Shown piece after piece: positions 33,089-46,679 of a DNA stretch of 64,000 bases; within the stretch, counting starts at the first letter, position 1; each line of letters begins with the position of its first letter. The notes under the pieces were generated by a model. The model ran no database searches, was not told where the DNA came from, and worked only from the letters and a program-made list of their open reading frames with translations. The position numbers were made by a program, and so were the translations under genes. This DNA comes from Pipra filicauda. Its lineage: Eukaryota > Chordata > Aves > Passeriformes > Pipridae. The DNA is taken from the NCBI RefSeq assembly GCF_003945595.2, contig NW_024104379.1:682001-746000 (forward strand), in the 5' to 3' direction.

Positions 33089-36000
33089 TGTGTTTGCTCC
33101 TGGCTTTACAAATGCTCCAGTGAGAAATGGGGGAGAAGGAGAAAGTGGAAAGGGGTTTTGCCTACTTATCTGGCTGTGCCGCATCCTGCACTGTCAGTCC
33201 ATGACCTCAGCAGCACATGGCATCTGTCTCAGCCGGGGGCTCAGAGCACTCAGATGTCACCATGGGGACCTGACCTGGTTACCGGACCTCACAGCTCAAA
33301 AGAGCAGCTTAGGCTGAGAAGTGCTCCCTGACTGAAGGCCGTGGCCACTGCTGGGGGGATGTGGTGAGGCAGAGTCCTTTGTTTATTTATGGGGAGGTGG
33401 CATGTGCAAGCACCTTCAGCTTCCAGCAGCAGCACAGTGCATTGCTCCCTCCAGACACTGGAAAGAAGGACTGATCAGCTCAGGAGGGAGGCTGCAACAC
33501 CAGCATATGCTCTTGAGACTCAACCTCTGGTCTCTGTAGCCTCTTGAATTTTTGCTGAGGTGCCTCTGCAGTGCATGCTGCACTCTGTTTACAGGTGCAC
33601 ACCCACGTCCTGTGGTGGACTTAAAGGACAGAGAGAGTGGCAAGATGCCTCCCTCTGCCGGTTGCCCTCTCCCTATCTTGATATCACTGGGTTGTGGTTA
33701 GGGGAAATGTGTGGAGGTGACATGGCTACTCTTCTTTGTGTGGATAAAGTATTGTGCCTTAACTCACCGAGACAGTGTGAGGGCAAGCACCAGAAAGAAA
33801 AAATGAGGTGCTCGGTAACAGGGGCTACTAGCAGGATCTGGTTCAAAGTACCCCCTACTATACTCTGTGCAGTGGAGACAGAGGAGGAGCCACCAGCTCC
33901 CTTAGAAATCAATCCTGAACCAGCATGAACTGCTGCGTCTTTGGTCAGGGAAAAGGCTACAAAATTTCAGTCTCTAAAAGGAGAAGGAATAATAAATTCC
34001 TTCCCAGAAGAGTGCATCTCTGGTTTCTTGCTGTTTATAAATCCTCACTTTACCTCTGGGAGCTTGCTTGGGGTTTCAGCCTTTCAGAGAGGGTCACAAA
34101 AGCACGTACTGTCACCTAGATGAAGTTACAGCCAGGTGGTCCCTGGCTTAAGCAACATGCTTCGTCTGATTCCAGTCTGGTCTGTCTGGTTCTGTGGGGA
34201 GGGCGATGTATTTAATTAAGGCCTAGGATTGCCTGTCCAACACAATAAGATTTCCTGCCAATGACAACAGACTCTGCTTTAGGATTAAAAACTCTGCTAC
34301 AGCAGCTGCCTCTGTCAGTCTGAGTGGGACTAGAGTTATCCAGATATTTTTATATAGGGCACTGTGGTGGAGAAGGGAGTGTTTGCATGTATGTTGTGCC
34401 TAGCTACCTGTTATTAGGTACGTGGACTAAATGTCAGTCCACTGGGAGCACTGCCCCTTCTCTCTGCCTGCCTTACCCCACTGTGTCAGTGCACTAGGGA
34501 CCATCCTTAAGTCCACCCCACATCTGTGGGGTCTGATGGAGGTTTTCTGGTTGTGTCTATGTCTCAGTGAAGACATACAAGCTGAGATGAACCAGCAAGT
34601 TCAAACACCAATGAGAGTGGAGCTATATCCAGCAGGCTCGGTGGGCTGGGATGCTTATGGTGAAATCAATGTCAAACCTTTACTACTCTGGATACTGATT
34701 ATGCTCTTGGCTGAGTCCTGACATAACGGCTGTGAAAGGGCAGTAATTCCTACACAGTGGGTCTATAAAGCTCCTGCAATGGCCTCTGCTTCAGGAACAG
34801 GGCAAGTTTCCTAGAGCAAAGAGGATGATAGGGAAAGGATTTTTTATCTCCACGCTATATTGATTCAGAATCTTTGTTGTTCTACTGTGCTGATAGCACG
34901 TGGAGCTTTTCTGATTCATATATGGGACAAAGTCCTTCAGTGGAGATAAACCATATCAGCGTAAGCCCAGACATTTTCCTGCCTCCTTTCCAGGAACAGC
35001 TTTACATAAGGTGGATGGGTCCCAGGGACTTGGACCCAGGCCCCCTCCCTGTTAGCACCGTGTGGTGTCACATGCACATTTCGGGTCGCTCGATGGGATG
35101 TGGATGGTGCGGCTGCCAGCCTCCTTGCTCCAGCACGTACATGCTGACTGCAGCCAGGTCAGGCTGCTCTCACTGTCGAGGTTTCCATTCCATGGCACAG
35201 CTCACCATGGCACCAAGCCACTGCCCTCTCTGCCCTCTCTTGGGCTTTGGTGTCAGACACTGGCCACTTGTCAGGATCTCAGATGCAGGGAGCAGGCCCT
35301 CACTTCCCAGACGCTGTGCAAGTGATCCAGTCAGCCCCAGCCAAGGTACAACAGCATTGCAGCCTGTGCTGACCGTTCCCCTTCTCTTTCCTTCTGCCTG
35401 CAGATCCTGCCTGACTCCAATACATCTTCCAAAATCAGGTGGCATCACAGAACAAGTGCTGGGGACCATACCATTAGTCCTGTGATCTGTCTCTTGGTCA
35501 CCTCAATGGGAGAAAGGGACAGGGCTCCAATGACTAATTATGTTAAATATTTAGCAAATTAGTATGAAGTTTCTGACATTCTTCGTGTTTGCACCTCCCT
35601 GCAGGGCTAACGTGAGAAAAGGGCAGGGAAGTTTTCGGTCCAAGTCATAGTCACTGAACAGATAAGTCTGGTTTCTGGAAACTGAAGCACAGACAGTGCC
35701 TTAATGATGTAATGTCTATATAACATCAATTTAATAAGGAGACACAAATGCACACCTATACCACATGCTTTCAGATGAGGATTATTTTTGCCATGATCCT
35801 TATGTTTTGTACCACCTGGCCAAAACCTATCCTGTATGTTATGCCACTGGGGAGAAGAAATGGTGGAACCAGGTGTTTCTTTGACGTAGACATGCTTGCC
35901 AATAATATTTTTTTCAGAAGGTGCATGGCATCAGAACATATCCTCTTCTTCTTGGACTCGTTCTTCTCAGGTTTGCTCAAGGCTGCATCCTTGCTTGTTC

Positions 36001-38916
36001 AGGCTGTGCAGGGCTTAACAACCAGAGTCTCTTCTGCTTCTAAGCGCACACACACACACACACAGAGACACACACACACACAGAGACACAGACACAGACA
36101 CAGACATCTATATACAACCACCAGCTTCAAAGCACACATTATAGCAAAGCCCATCTGTCCAAATCCTTCAGATTCCAGCATTCCTGTGTGCTGGTTCTTC
36201 CTTTGAGAGGATGATATATATGAATTCTCACATCATGCTCAAAAAAAGTACAGACTTGAAATGGCTAAGGTCTAACCAAGTGAGAAGACAGACTACGCAA
36301 GGACATGACACCTGGAGAGTATCGGTAGGTAGGGGGCTGTTAAATTTCATGAGGGTGTGCCAACAGAGTCCAGAAGCCACCTGGAACTACAGTAAGTGAA
36401 AAAAGAAAGTCCAATTGACCTCTTTTATCCAACAGGCTAATAAATGAGCATTTATGAACATGAGTCACAACAATGCAGCATTCTTGACCAGCACATAAAT
36501 CCCTCTCTCCCCTGTGATCATAGGCACAACAAGTCCATCTCCCAGTCCTGTGACTTCTATAAAATCCTTATCCAAATGTCAGTAAAGGTGACCTTGCGGC
36601 TTTTTAAAGCAGTACTTAATAGTCACTTGGCTGCACTGTACCAAAGTCCTTTCCCAGTTTGGCTTTTCATTCCATAAATAAATAAATGAAACCAGCTGCT
36701 CCCACCTTTCCCCCCAGCCCTGTGGTGACTACCTGTGACAAGCCATGTCAGACAGGCAGGTCTGGGGCTCTCTTTGGCAAGGCAGGCAAGCAAGCCCTGG
36801 CACGGGGCATAACAGCATAGCTGGTAGTTTTTGTGGAAAAGGCAATGTGTATTTGGGATGGGGAGGGTATTGGAGTCTCCATTCCTCCCTCTATGCCCCA
36901 AGAAAGGCATCTCATGCTGAGAGAAACAGCAGTTCAGCTGCCCTGAGCTGGCCAAATGGTCATTTGGGTTATGCCCATGTAAATGTGAGGGGGGACAGCC
37001 TGGATATGAGACTATTTCACTTCATTTAAACACTGGCTTGGATACATATTGTGGGGCTGTGAGGCTGGTTTACTGGATTTGCCCAGAGCTGCTGAGAGGA
37101 GGCTGTCGCTGGTATGGCTACTCTGCAATCCAGCAGTAGACATGACCCCAAAACAGTTTTCCACTTAACTGCCTCAGGTATTAAAAATGAGTACAACACA
37201 GATATTCGTGTCCAGGAATTTGTGAATTTCCTCAGGTTGTAAGGCTGAGAAGGAGGCTGCAGCTATGCTATTATTGATATCCAATAAGGCTACTTTAAAG
37301 CTGATACTGGTGTATACAGCCTAGCCGCAGCCTTATGTCTGGAGGAGAGCTTAAAGAAAAATATCCCTCTTTCCCATTTCTTTTCTCCAAGGAAAGCTTG
37401 GTATGAATGCAGCTGCTGGGTGTCCAATCTTATTTTAGATTGTCCTTAAAGCAGGTTCAAATGTTCAAGTGACAAATAGCTTTGGGTGGAAGACCCTCTG
37501 CATTATTAGCACTTAGTTCTCTATGTCTCTGTGCTTAGCTTGGACCTCCTGTTACTTCCCAGTGTATTCTATGAATGGTGCTTTTGTTAAGGTTTTCTAT
37601 CTTCTGTCCTCCCTTAACATGCCTATCTGTTTCCTCATGCAAGCTAGATTCCAGTGTCTGAGCTTTCACCAAAGGGGTGGAAAATTCCTGGAGCTGATAC
37701 TCTCACCAGGATCTGGGATTGCTCTGCCCAGGGCTTGCATGACATCAGGCTTGTCGTCGTCTTGGTGAGCTTTTGGGTTATCTGGAGAGTTAGCTGATAC
37801 AGTGTCAAAGTGAGTCTGTGTTTTTTCACTCACTTTGCAGCTGGATGAATAGTCTGGTGCCCTTTGAGGGATGTCATGGATTAACTGTGAGTTGGCTGGG
37901 GAGAAAGGAGAAAAAATACCACAGAGTTTTGTCTAAACCAGCCATATGGTGTTCCTGCAGAGTCTGTGGGAGAGCCTTCACTGAAAAAAGGGTTTGTAGC
38001 AGGCATGCTCAGACAAGCTGTACAGAGATGCAGGAAAAGCAGGCAGGGCATGCCATGTGCCACACTTGCAGCTACCCCTCTTTTTCAGGGCAGACGGATC
38101 TGTGGGGTTGGTAAGGGAGAATGAAAAATGAAATACAGGTGGGAAATGGAGACACAACTGTCTCCCCTCAAAGGCTTTTTACTGCTATTACTCCCTTTTG
38201 AAGAGCAATAGCATCATTCTGACAGTCACTCTGCTGTAATGTGATGGAGGGAGTTTCTTAACTCCAGCTGGTAAGTGGTGCGCTTTTGTATGGGAAGAAA
38301 GATGGAGTTTACTCATGGTGGTGCAAGCACTACAGATGTGATGCTTTCACAAAGCTGGCCCATAAATCATGAGAAAGAAACTTTTTGTACATTTTGGTTT
38401 TGTCTTGGTAATAGCATGTATTGCTAACCCAACTAATTCCCCAGCTAATTTTAGCATGTCACGTTTAAGCTGCTGTCCCTTTGTCTTTTGCTATGTTCCC
38501 TTTACAGCTGAAATGATCCCTCAGTGCATAAAGTCATGAATTTTTTTCTTTCCAGTCAAAATCCCCTATCCTGAAATGGAGTTCTTTGTAACTGTCACAA
38601 ATTGCTAGCTCATAACAACAAGAGTAATTAGAAAATAATCCTTAACATATTTCCTACTATGGTTTTTCAAGTTCAGCTGTGCTGTAGCTTCCTTGTCTGT
38701 TTTAGATCAAAAACTTGTTGACTGTGAGTGTCATCTGGGGAGAGTTCTGTTCTAATTTCTAATGGTAATTAAGACCTCTCTTTCATCCCGTTTAAAACTC
38801 TCAGTCTATAAAATACTGAAACAGCACCCTTCTTACAATATGCCTGAGTTATTTGCTATACTGTTTTTAGCCTAGACCTTAGAGGCCTATCTGTGCTTTC
38901 CATCTACAGTACTGTG
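33089..38916. other. Intergenic region, no gene supported
   Basis: The longest open frame (about 34874-35485, 203 codons) has no recognisable domain, lies in GC-average DNA and lacks splice or promoter support. A CA-rich microsatellite occurs at 36045-36105. Nothing else is recognised. Confidence 0.5.
36045..36105. repeat. (CA)n / (CAGA) compound microsatellite
   Basis: GCACACACACACACACACAC is interrupted by CAGAGA units and then becomes (CAGA)-type repeats, about 60 bases in total. Confidence 0.95.
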
Positions 38917-38962
38917 CAATTAGCCCCATTTTACAGACGGTAAACTGAGGCAGAGCCAGGCA
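38917..38962 (+). mobile_element. MIR SINE core relic
   Basis: AATTAGCCCCATTTTACAGA, then CGGTAAACTGAGGCAGAGCC, closely matches the MIR core (TTATCCCCATTTTACAGATG then AGGAAACTGAGGC). Only about 45 bases remain recognisable. Confidence 0.75.
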
Positions 38963-41962
38963 CCAGCACATTGTTTCACTCTTTCTTCATTCAGTTGTCC
39001 ACTAGGCCAGGCTGCTGACTGCATGACAGTGATCTTTTTGTGTAGTGTGAAGTTGTGCCATCTTCCAGTAAGCAGTTCTTGCTCTGATGTAGTGGCATTT
39101 TAGCAGTTGTCAAAGGACATCCTCGATGTAGACATGCAGTTGAAACGATGTGTGGTGTAAATACCCAGACAGCTTACAGATGCTGCATACAAAGAGAAGC
39201 AGTGTAGTGAGTTTTGGGCTGAACTTGGAATGAAGTTCTCTGGAGATTAATGTTCTCTGGTATCACTTGGGACACTGCTAATTTTCTCACTTTCAAAGAA
39301 AAAGAATCCCAGACTAAGATAATAAAGGACATGAACATCTAAAACAGGTCACTGGCAGAAGTGAGGTCCCTAAATCCAAGTGTATGAATCTCAAATCCTC
39401 CTGTGTAACTATTTACACGCTTACATTTTCATCTGTAACCCCCTCCTTGATTTCTAACATTTAGCCTCTGCGATGCCCTGATTTTCCTCAAGCTTGGGTG
39501 CATCTAAGCCATTCAGTGTGTATCTGCCTAACTTAATTTATAATCCACAGAAGTGACCTTGCTCTGCCTACTCTGGCAGAAACCAGTCATATTTTGCCTA
39601 CATCTGTCCTCCAAAAAGTGCTGTTCCAGATACTTTCATCCAACAGCATGGTTAGTGAACAAGGCTGAGGTGCATGCCTCTTATCTCATAGATCACTCAG
39701 CTCATAATATTTTGGTCTTTTAAAAATGAGCTGTGTCTTGCACTCTGTTTTGGAAAGGCCTTGCCTTCAGGAGACCAGGTTTTGGTGATGGATCCCTGCC
39801 TGACTTGTGTGCTAGGCTCTAAAGCAGTAGGCTTTAAAAAAACCTAAAAAATGCCAGAGCTGGATTTCATACTAGCTGCACTTAGCTAGCCCTCCTCCCT
39901 CAACACACAGCCAGCTGAATCCTTTTAAACCACCAAACTCTCTAGTGGTGTGCTGGAGTCCTGGGCAAGTGGCTCAGGCTTCATATTCTACTCCAGCAAC
40001 CAGGGCTGTCTAAAAGCCTTCATACACCTTTGAGGCTGTTACTGTCTTAATGGGACCACTCCTTCCCAAAAAGATTGTCTTTGAACAATTGAAAATGGAG
40101 GGAGGAGGGAGAAAATATTTCTACAACTAGCATAAAATGACATACTGCAAAGCATGAAGTGTCTGCTTGGGAACAACAGGCTATGTGACAGCCTGCTATG
40201 TGTTGTTCCGAGAGTTTGGAGTTGTTTTTCCTGCGAGCTGTGCTCGCAACATCCCCTCCCACCACATTGACAGTAACATCTGGACCTACCCACAATAGGA
40301 GTGAGTGCAAGAGGAGAAAGAAGATTTTCTCTCCTCATTGCTCTGAGGAGACCTTGCAGCTGTGCCTGACTGGAAGGAAATTACAGATTTCATGTATGAT
40401 GGTAAGAAACATTTCCTCTCCTGACTTCATCACATCCCTGTTCATACACATAGTGGTTCCTAGCTGGGATGTCTTCAGTTCCAATACTTCTGGCAACATA
40501 CAGTGCAAAAAAAATAGACAGAAATGGAAGCAATGCTTTTTCTTTCCATCTATGGTCAGGTTGGAGATGGACAATGCTGCATCCGCCTCAGTAAAGGGGT
40601 TAATTATATCTGTGAAGAAAAGTGTGTTAGAGCCTCTCAACGTTAGAAATAGACCAAAACAGAGTAGGTGCTGCAGAGTACATCATGCTTTCAAGTACTG
40701 GTGTTGGCGAGATAAGAGATAATACATACTAGAGGATGTCTATTGAGAGAGAGAGAAGAGATTGAACACACATCACTTGTATCTTGAGGGCATAACATCT
40801 TAGAAATAAATTTAAAGAATAACCTTTCTTTGGGCATTTAATTTCACTCCTGTTGGAAGCGCTTGCCTACAATTAAGTCTGTGATGAGAGCGCATGTGTG
40901 TGGGTGTGTATGTATGTACAGCACAAAGCCTGTAGTTAGTACACAGAATTAAATGTTTTGTTCTGGAACCCCAAAGGTACACGACCTCTCAATACTCATT
41001 AATTTCAGTGGGTGTGAGACCTTTCAAAGACCTGGATTCATACAGCAAATTCTTTGCCACAGGGTTAGGACCAGTGATTTCTTTCTGCTCATGATGCAGT
41101 ACAAAGTCGGAAATCAGCTCTGCAACTATTCATCAGCTGAAGTATGAGCCCCTTTTATTAATGCCTTTTGTGGCAATAGCTGTGATCTATTTAAAGTGCT
41201 AAGCCTTCAAACTGTAATTCCCCACAGCAGATGTGGTAGAAGCAGATATCCATGGAAATCAGTCAAAATGAACTCGTTTTGCTGCTCAAAGGCTGGGCTT
41301 CATCCTGATCAGCAACAGTTACCCAATTCCTGCCACACGGGCTTTGTTTCCTTCTTTGGTGGTTTGGGGCTTGGAGGGAGGCTAGTTTTCCTGGGGAAGT
41401 TTTGCTGCCGTTTATATTCCCTGCTTCATATTCACTCTGTTTCATTTCTCCCTCTTAAAGAGCATACAAAGAGGAGACACTGCTGTTCTTGTGGCCTCGC
41501 TTTGCACCTTTAAAGACATCATGCCTAAATCCATGTGGCATGACTGCCAGCCATGGTCCCCTGTTTACAGCAGCAAACTCATTCTCATCTCAGCAAGTGA
41601 TCCTTAAATACTAACTTTAAAGCTGTATGGGAGGATAAGTCTCGCAGGAAACCAGAGGGGCTCAACCAGATCTTTTTATTGGAGCAACTGTTGAGATGCA
41701 CTACACTCACTGGTGTCAGAGCTGGCCAAGTGCAGGGTTCTTATGCTTGGAGAATAGCCTGGTAGGAGACCATGGATGACTACTAAGAATTCTGGATAGT
41801 AAAGGTTTGGCTACAAATTTCTATGTAAACCAAGGCTCATATTTGTCAGAGTTGTTTCCTGTTAGGCTGTTCTCATTGGAATGAGCCTGCAGCAAATGGA
41901 GAAAAGAGCAAAAGTGGCACCAGGTATGCGAGTGGTGTGCTTGTAATGTGTCCCGATCCTCT
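38963..41962. other. Intergenic region, no gene supported
   Basis: Mostly A/T-rich DNA. A 174-codon frame near 40198-40722 has no recognisable domain and is probably chance. A GAGAGAGAGA run occurs near 40745. Confidence 0.5.
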
Positions 41963-42418
41963 CATGAGTGGTGTCCCTCAAGGGTCCATACAGGGACCAA
42001 AACTATTTAGTACTATTTAGCACAGTCCTTCTCTGCAGGGCTGTTCAGCCTGGAGAAGAGAAGGCTCCAGGGAGACCTAATAGCAACCTTTCACTATATA
42101 AAGGGGGCTGATATGAAAGATGGAGGAAGACTTTTTGCCAGGGTTTGTAGTGACAAGGGGAAGCAGTTTTAAACTGAAGGAAGGTAGATTCATATTAGAT
42201 ACAAGGAAAGCATTTTTTACAATGGGGGTAGAGAGACACTGAAAGAGGTTTCCCAGAGAAGCTAGGGATGCGCTGGCATTGGAAGTGTTCAAGAACAGAC
42301 TGAATGAGGCTTTTAACAACCTGATCTAGTGGAAAGTGTCTCTGTCCATGGCAGGGGAGTTGAACTAGATGATCTTTAAAGGTACCTTCTAACCCAAACC
42401 ATTCTATGTTTCTATGAC
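41963..42418 (+). mobile_element. Internally deleted CR1 LINE
   Basis: The left end, ATGAGTGGTGTCCCTCAAGG and onward, reads SGVPQGSIQGPKLF, the conserved reverse-transcriptase GVPQGS motif of CR1 ORF2. After about 60 bases the sequence jumps to the 3' part, GGGCTGTTCAGCCTGGAGAA. The intervening RT region, including the catalytic FADD-type motif, is missing. The 3' half then follows CR1 order, through GAACTAGATGATCTTTAAAGG to a terminal ATTCTATGTTTCTATGAC. The copy is old and cannot encode a working protein. Confidence 0.88.
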
Positions 42419-45400
42419 TTATTTCCCTACTGGTCTGTCACTCTGCTTCCCCACTCTGTCCTTCTTATCAGTGCCTGGATGAATGCAATCATCTCACTCT
42501 CAAACAGGAAACAAAAAATAACTACCATATACAATACTATAAAGTACTGTATATCGTGGTTGCAGCCTTATTCCTGTAAGCCACATACTTACATGGAAGT
42601 TATAAGAACAAATGCTTGCTCAGAAGAGTAACTGAAAGGCCCATCAACCTCATGAAGGAAAAAAAGTGTGGCTGAGAATCAAATTTTTAAGCCCTAGCTT
42701 ATGCATATCAAAGCTGGGTGCTTTTGTTTGGAAGAGGTGTGGGCCACAGGGAAGAGAACAGTTACTTTTTCTCTCAGATTAGGTTCTGTATCTGGATTTT
42801 GGTAGTCCAAAAGGGCTTCTGCTGTGTTTTACCAAGCTTTGTGAGGCTAAGTCAGGAGACATGAGAGCCACATAAACAGGGACAGTTTTTCTCTTGTAGC
42901 CACTTTTTTGGTGTGTATCATGCTCAGGTAGATGGTGGTAGAAGAGACTATGGAGTTCACAGACAAATGGTGAACACCCTGGTGGGCTCAAAGGGGAAGG
43001 CTGAGATCACATGATACCAAGTTTTGCTCCACTCTTGAGCTGCTGACTGTTGTCTTCTAAGAAAATTCCTTTTTATGCAGGAATTAATGCAAACTCCCGG
43101 TACAGCCTAAACTAGTTTGTCATGACATCACTTGTTTGGTTGGTTCTTTCCCTGAATAATTGGGATTTGGCCTATAACAGAAACAGGGATGGGAAGCATA
43201 TTTGCCCACCCAGGCTGCAGAGAAAGATTGTAAATAATGACATTAGTCAAGTAGCAGTTTGAGTCATGCCTGGTACCATAGCACAGCTGACTCAAGAAGC
43301 AGTCCTCTGGGGAACTGAGCAGGGGAAAATGGGAAAGAAAAATAAAAGCACTTTAACTAGCAGTGACTAGTTTTAGTTCTTCTTTCCTGTCTTTATTTCC
43401 AGGTTGTCACCTGCATTACTGGAGGAGATATTGTTTGGCCCAAGGGAATTCTTCCTCCCAATCCTCTGATCAATCCCACAATTCTTTTCAAACCAAGACA
43501 GCAACTGAGCTGGGATTCCTGGTTCAGACTCTTTCTCCCACTCAGATAACTGTTACTGTCCAACGGCGCAGGTGTGAGACAGCTGCTCACACAGCAGCAT
43601 CTAGCTAGATGTTGGAGGTCTGATTAGACACTGAAATGAGAACTGGAACAGGGGAAAGGACATTTGTACCTTCAGATTCTACCTGCTTCTTTAGCAAAGA
43701 TATCGTAATGAGCTATGTCAGTTCCACATTCAGAGGACTGGTTTCATAATTACATTATACAGCACCTTTCCCAGTCTTCCACAAGACATCATTTATCTGA
43801 AAACAACATTCTTTCTCAATGAAAAACTTTAGATCTGTTTGAGGCATTACCTTTACTATAATTGGTGGAGGGATGACTGTGTGTTTGGACAAAGCACAAG
43901 ACGCCAAAGATAAATAGTCTCTGCTGCATAGATAACCTTGCTGAGCTGACTTTTCTTGCCCATGAGGGTTGTATCAAGGTAATTTCCCAATAAGGTAAAA
44001 TTAATATCCGCCTCATTCCCCATGACTGTGAAAAAATAAGGAGAGCATGATTATCATTCCTTAAGTCACCTGCCTGTTTTCTGTTGGAGGTCCACCTTTG
44101 CACTGACATAACTGTTACTGAAGACTACGTGCAATTTTGTAGAGCAACTTCTAATGTTCCTCTAGAAAAGCTGAGTGTGAGCATAGCCTGCCTAAAATGC
44201 GGTTGTTGACTCCTTCTGTTTTTTTTCTAGGCTTAACCTGCTTCAGAAAAGGCAGTCACTTCAAGCAAAAAGACAGACTTCGGCTCATTTGCTTCCAAAT
44301 GCTGCGTCCTGCTGCACAAGGTAATGTGACACTATTTCATTATATGACCCCATACATTCAACACAGCTTTAAACTGTACAGAAGCAACACCAGTCAGACA
44401 CAAAATATACTCGGATCTACTTGTTCTTCACAAAACTCCTTTGGGTAGTCGTGAAAGACAATGTGCTATATCTGTAGGATTAGGCACCATGACACAAAGG
44501 ATTTCAGTGTGATTCAAGCAGGTAGAAGGTGCCAAGATAAGAGGAAGCTTGACTTGATTACAGAGCAGCCAAGGAAAGGAGATAAATTTGGCAACAAAAC
44601 TGAATTCAGTTTTAGATAAAGACATGACACTCTTGACATGAGCTTAGTTGTGAGCTCAGCTTCAAGTTTCGATGATTCTATGATTGTATGACTATGGGGG
44701 GGTGATAATTTCAAGGTACAAAAAGAAACAGATGTGATATTCTAAGACATGAGTTTCCTACCTAGCTCTGCCAGTGTCTATGTGTGTCTGTGGACCACTA
44801 TGCAGCACACAAAGCACAGAGTGTTCCTCTTAAGGATCTTATCAGGACTTGTCCAGGACACATTTGTGCTGATGTCATAAAGAACAGAAATAGAAAGTTC
44901 AAAGGCTTCTTCTGTGGGGAATTATGGAGTAAATGTTCCAATTCCCTTCATTCTCAGATGTTAAGGAAAGGTTTTTATATGAATTTGAGATGGGAAAAGA
45001 GAGGCAACAGAAAGACAGATATTGTCTCTAAAGAGTATCATACCTGAAGCCATGCCATATGGCAGCCCATACTACAACACTGGGCAAGGAGAACTGTAAC
45101 CTCTCAGAGGAGCTCAAACCCAGTCTATGATCCTAGTTCGATAGGAGGCTGCCCTCTGGTCCGAAGTAGCCTTTTCTTTGGCAGAAACAGCTGCACCACC
45201 TGGAAAACTCATAGGCAAGAGGCGATTTGCCTTTCCTAAAAATTTGAAGCTAACTTCTAAGGAGATCAGGTGAAAGAAACTACATGCAAGAGTTTGTTTT
45301 CTGTACATCTTCACCTCTCTCGTGTTTATTCCAGAGTACAAAAGCAATTCCTTTCCCAAATCTGACTCAACTACAGATTTGGCTTTGAAGAAAAGAATCT

Positions 45401-46149
45401 GAAAAAGAAGACCCAAAGAAAATAACTGCACTTGTAAAGTACACCAAAGATGCTGGGGCAAACATGAAGGTAATCTGAGGGGTGCTGAGTTATACGTACA
45501 ATGTTGTGATTGATACTGTCACAACAGACTTCTCTCCTTTTGGTAGATATAAGGGGTTGGATTGTCAAACAGCATCAAACCATTCTCTGGGAATTCAAGT
45601 GCAGATGGTCGTACTCTGTCAGCCTTGACTCACTACATTGAGTCCAATGACTAAGAAGGTCAAGAACATTCAGAAACAAACTTTCTTTTAGTTCTGCTGC
45701 TGCACTTCAGGACCACGCTAGGGATAAAGCTTGAGAATTCATTTTCACAATCTTCTTTTCCTGGTCTTTGGGATCCTCATTGTTTCTCTGAGTGTTGGCC
45801 AAGCACTCTGCCATGAACACAGAGGACAATATCTGCCGACAGCTGCTCACAGGGTCTCTTATTTTACCTTCCCTCTTCCTTTGACCAGAATTTCCATGAT
45901 TGGTCATGGAAACCTTCCTGTAACACTGCCAGGGCAAGCTGCCCATAGGCAAAGACCTTACCGCTATACAATTTCCCAGCTGAGAATTTTCCCACCTGGC
46001 ATATGCAGCAAAGGAGCGGTGACTCAGGCTTTTAGTTACCAGCACACCACTGAGCTTCACAGTGGTTAAAGCATGACGTTTAACAAACCGACATTTGCTA
46101 ACGTGAACTGTGTTTTGCCAGAAAATTCCTCCCTGGTCCACTGGGAAAG
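42419..46149. other. Intergenic region, no gene supported
   Basis: No recognisable gene. A short GATGATTCTATGATTGTATGA stretch near 44670 recalls a CR1 terminal repeat, but nothing upstream of it aligns. Frames are short and show no recognisable domain. Confidence 0.5.
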
Positions 46150-46542
46150 CTGGGAGCTTCACACCGTGCTCAGCGGCGGGGGGAGCGGAGCCGGCGGAGG
46201 GGCTGCCCCGGGAGCCACGGTGTTTGCACAGCTGCGCTGCCCTGGCTCGGGGTGGGCGAGGGATGGGAGGCACCGCAGCGCCCCGAGGGGCTGCATTTCA
46301 GGGGACGCTTTCAACGCCACTGCTCTGGGGTCACGGGGGTCGCTAAAATGATGGAAAGCGCTTTCACGGCGTACCAACTACCCCCACAAGTAACCCAATC
46401 CGTCAGCGCAGAAATTTGCCTTTTGTTGGCTCTCCGGGGGAAGGACGGAGCCGGTTCCGGCCCTCCCCGCCGGCCCGGCCCCCCAGGGCACAGGCGGGGA
46501 CATGGCGGGACGCGGCGCGGGGCTGTCACGGCGGGAGAGCCG

Positions 46543-46558
46543 CCACGAGATGGCGCCC
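46543..46558 (+). promoter_or_regulatory. CTCF-like core site 2
   Basis: CCACGAGATGGCGCCC fits the CTCF core CCASYAGRKGGCRSYR at 14 of 16 positions and shares CCACGAG with site 1 at 26370, in the same orientation 20 kb away. Confidence 0.4.
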
Positions 46559-46664
46559 TGGCACCTCTCGCCCCCGCAGAGAGGGGCGGCCTGTCAGCGC
46601 GGGCCTTTGTGGGGTTATTTTTCCGCCTTTTTTCATTTTTAATCCTTTCCTTTCCCTCCTCCCT

Positions 46665-46679
46665 CCCCCCCCCCCCCCC
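46665..46679. repeat. Homopolymer C15 in a pyrimidine tract
   Basis: Fifteen consecutive C follow a C/T-rich run (about 46640-46664). Such tracts can form non-B structures and are prone to length change and sequencing error. Confidence 0.9.

Noticed and set aside
34874..35485. 203-codon plus-strand open frame
   Set aside because: No similarity to any family I know, irregular Cys/Pro/Ser-rich composition typical of chance frames, and no supporting context.
40198..40722. 174-codon plus-strand open frame
   Set aside because: Low-complexity, no recognisable domain, in A/T-rich intergenic DNA; probably chance.
44660..44700. CR1 3' terminus (GATGATTCTATGATTGTATGA)
   Set aside because: Only the terminal octamer-like repeat resembles CR1; nothing upstream aligns with the CR1 3' region, so chance cannot be excluded.
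45707..46273. 188-codon minus-strand frame running into the CpG island
   Set aside because: No recognisable motif; its N-terminal part is GC-driven and the rest reads through ordinary DNA.
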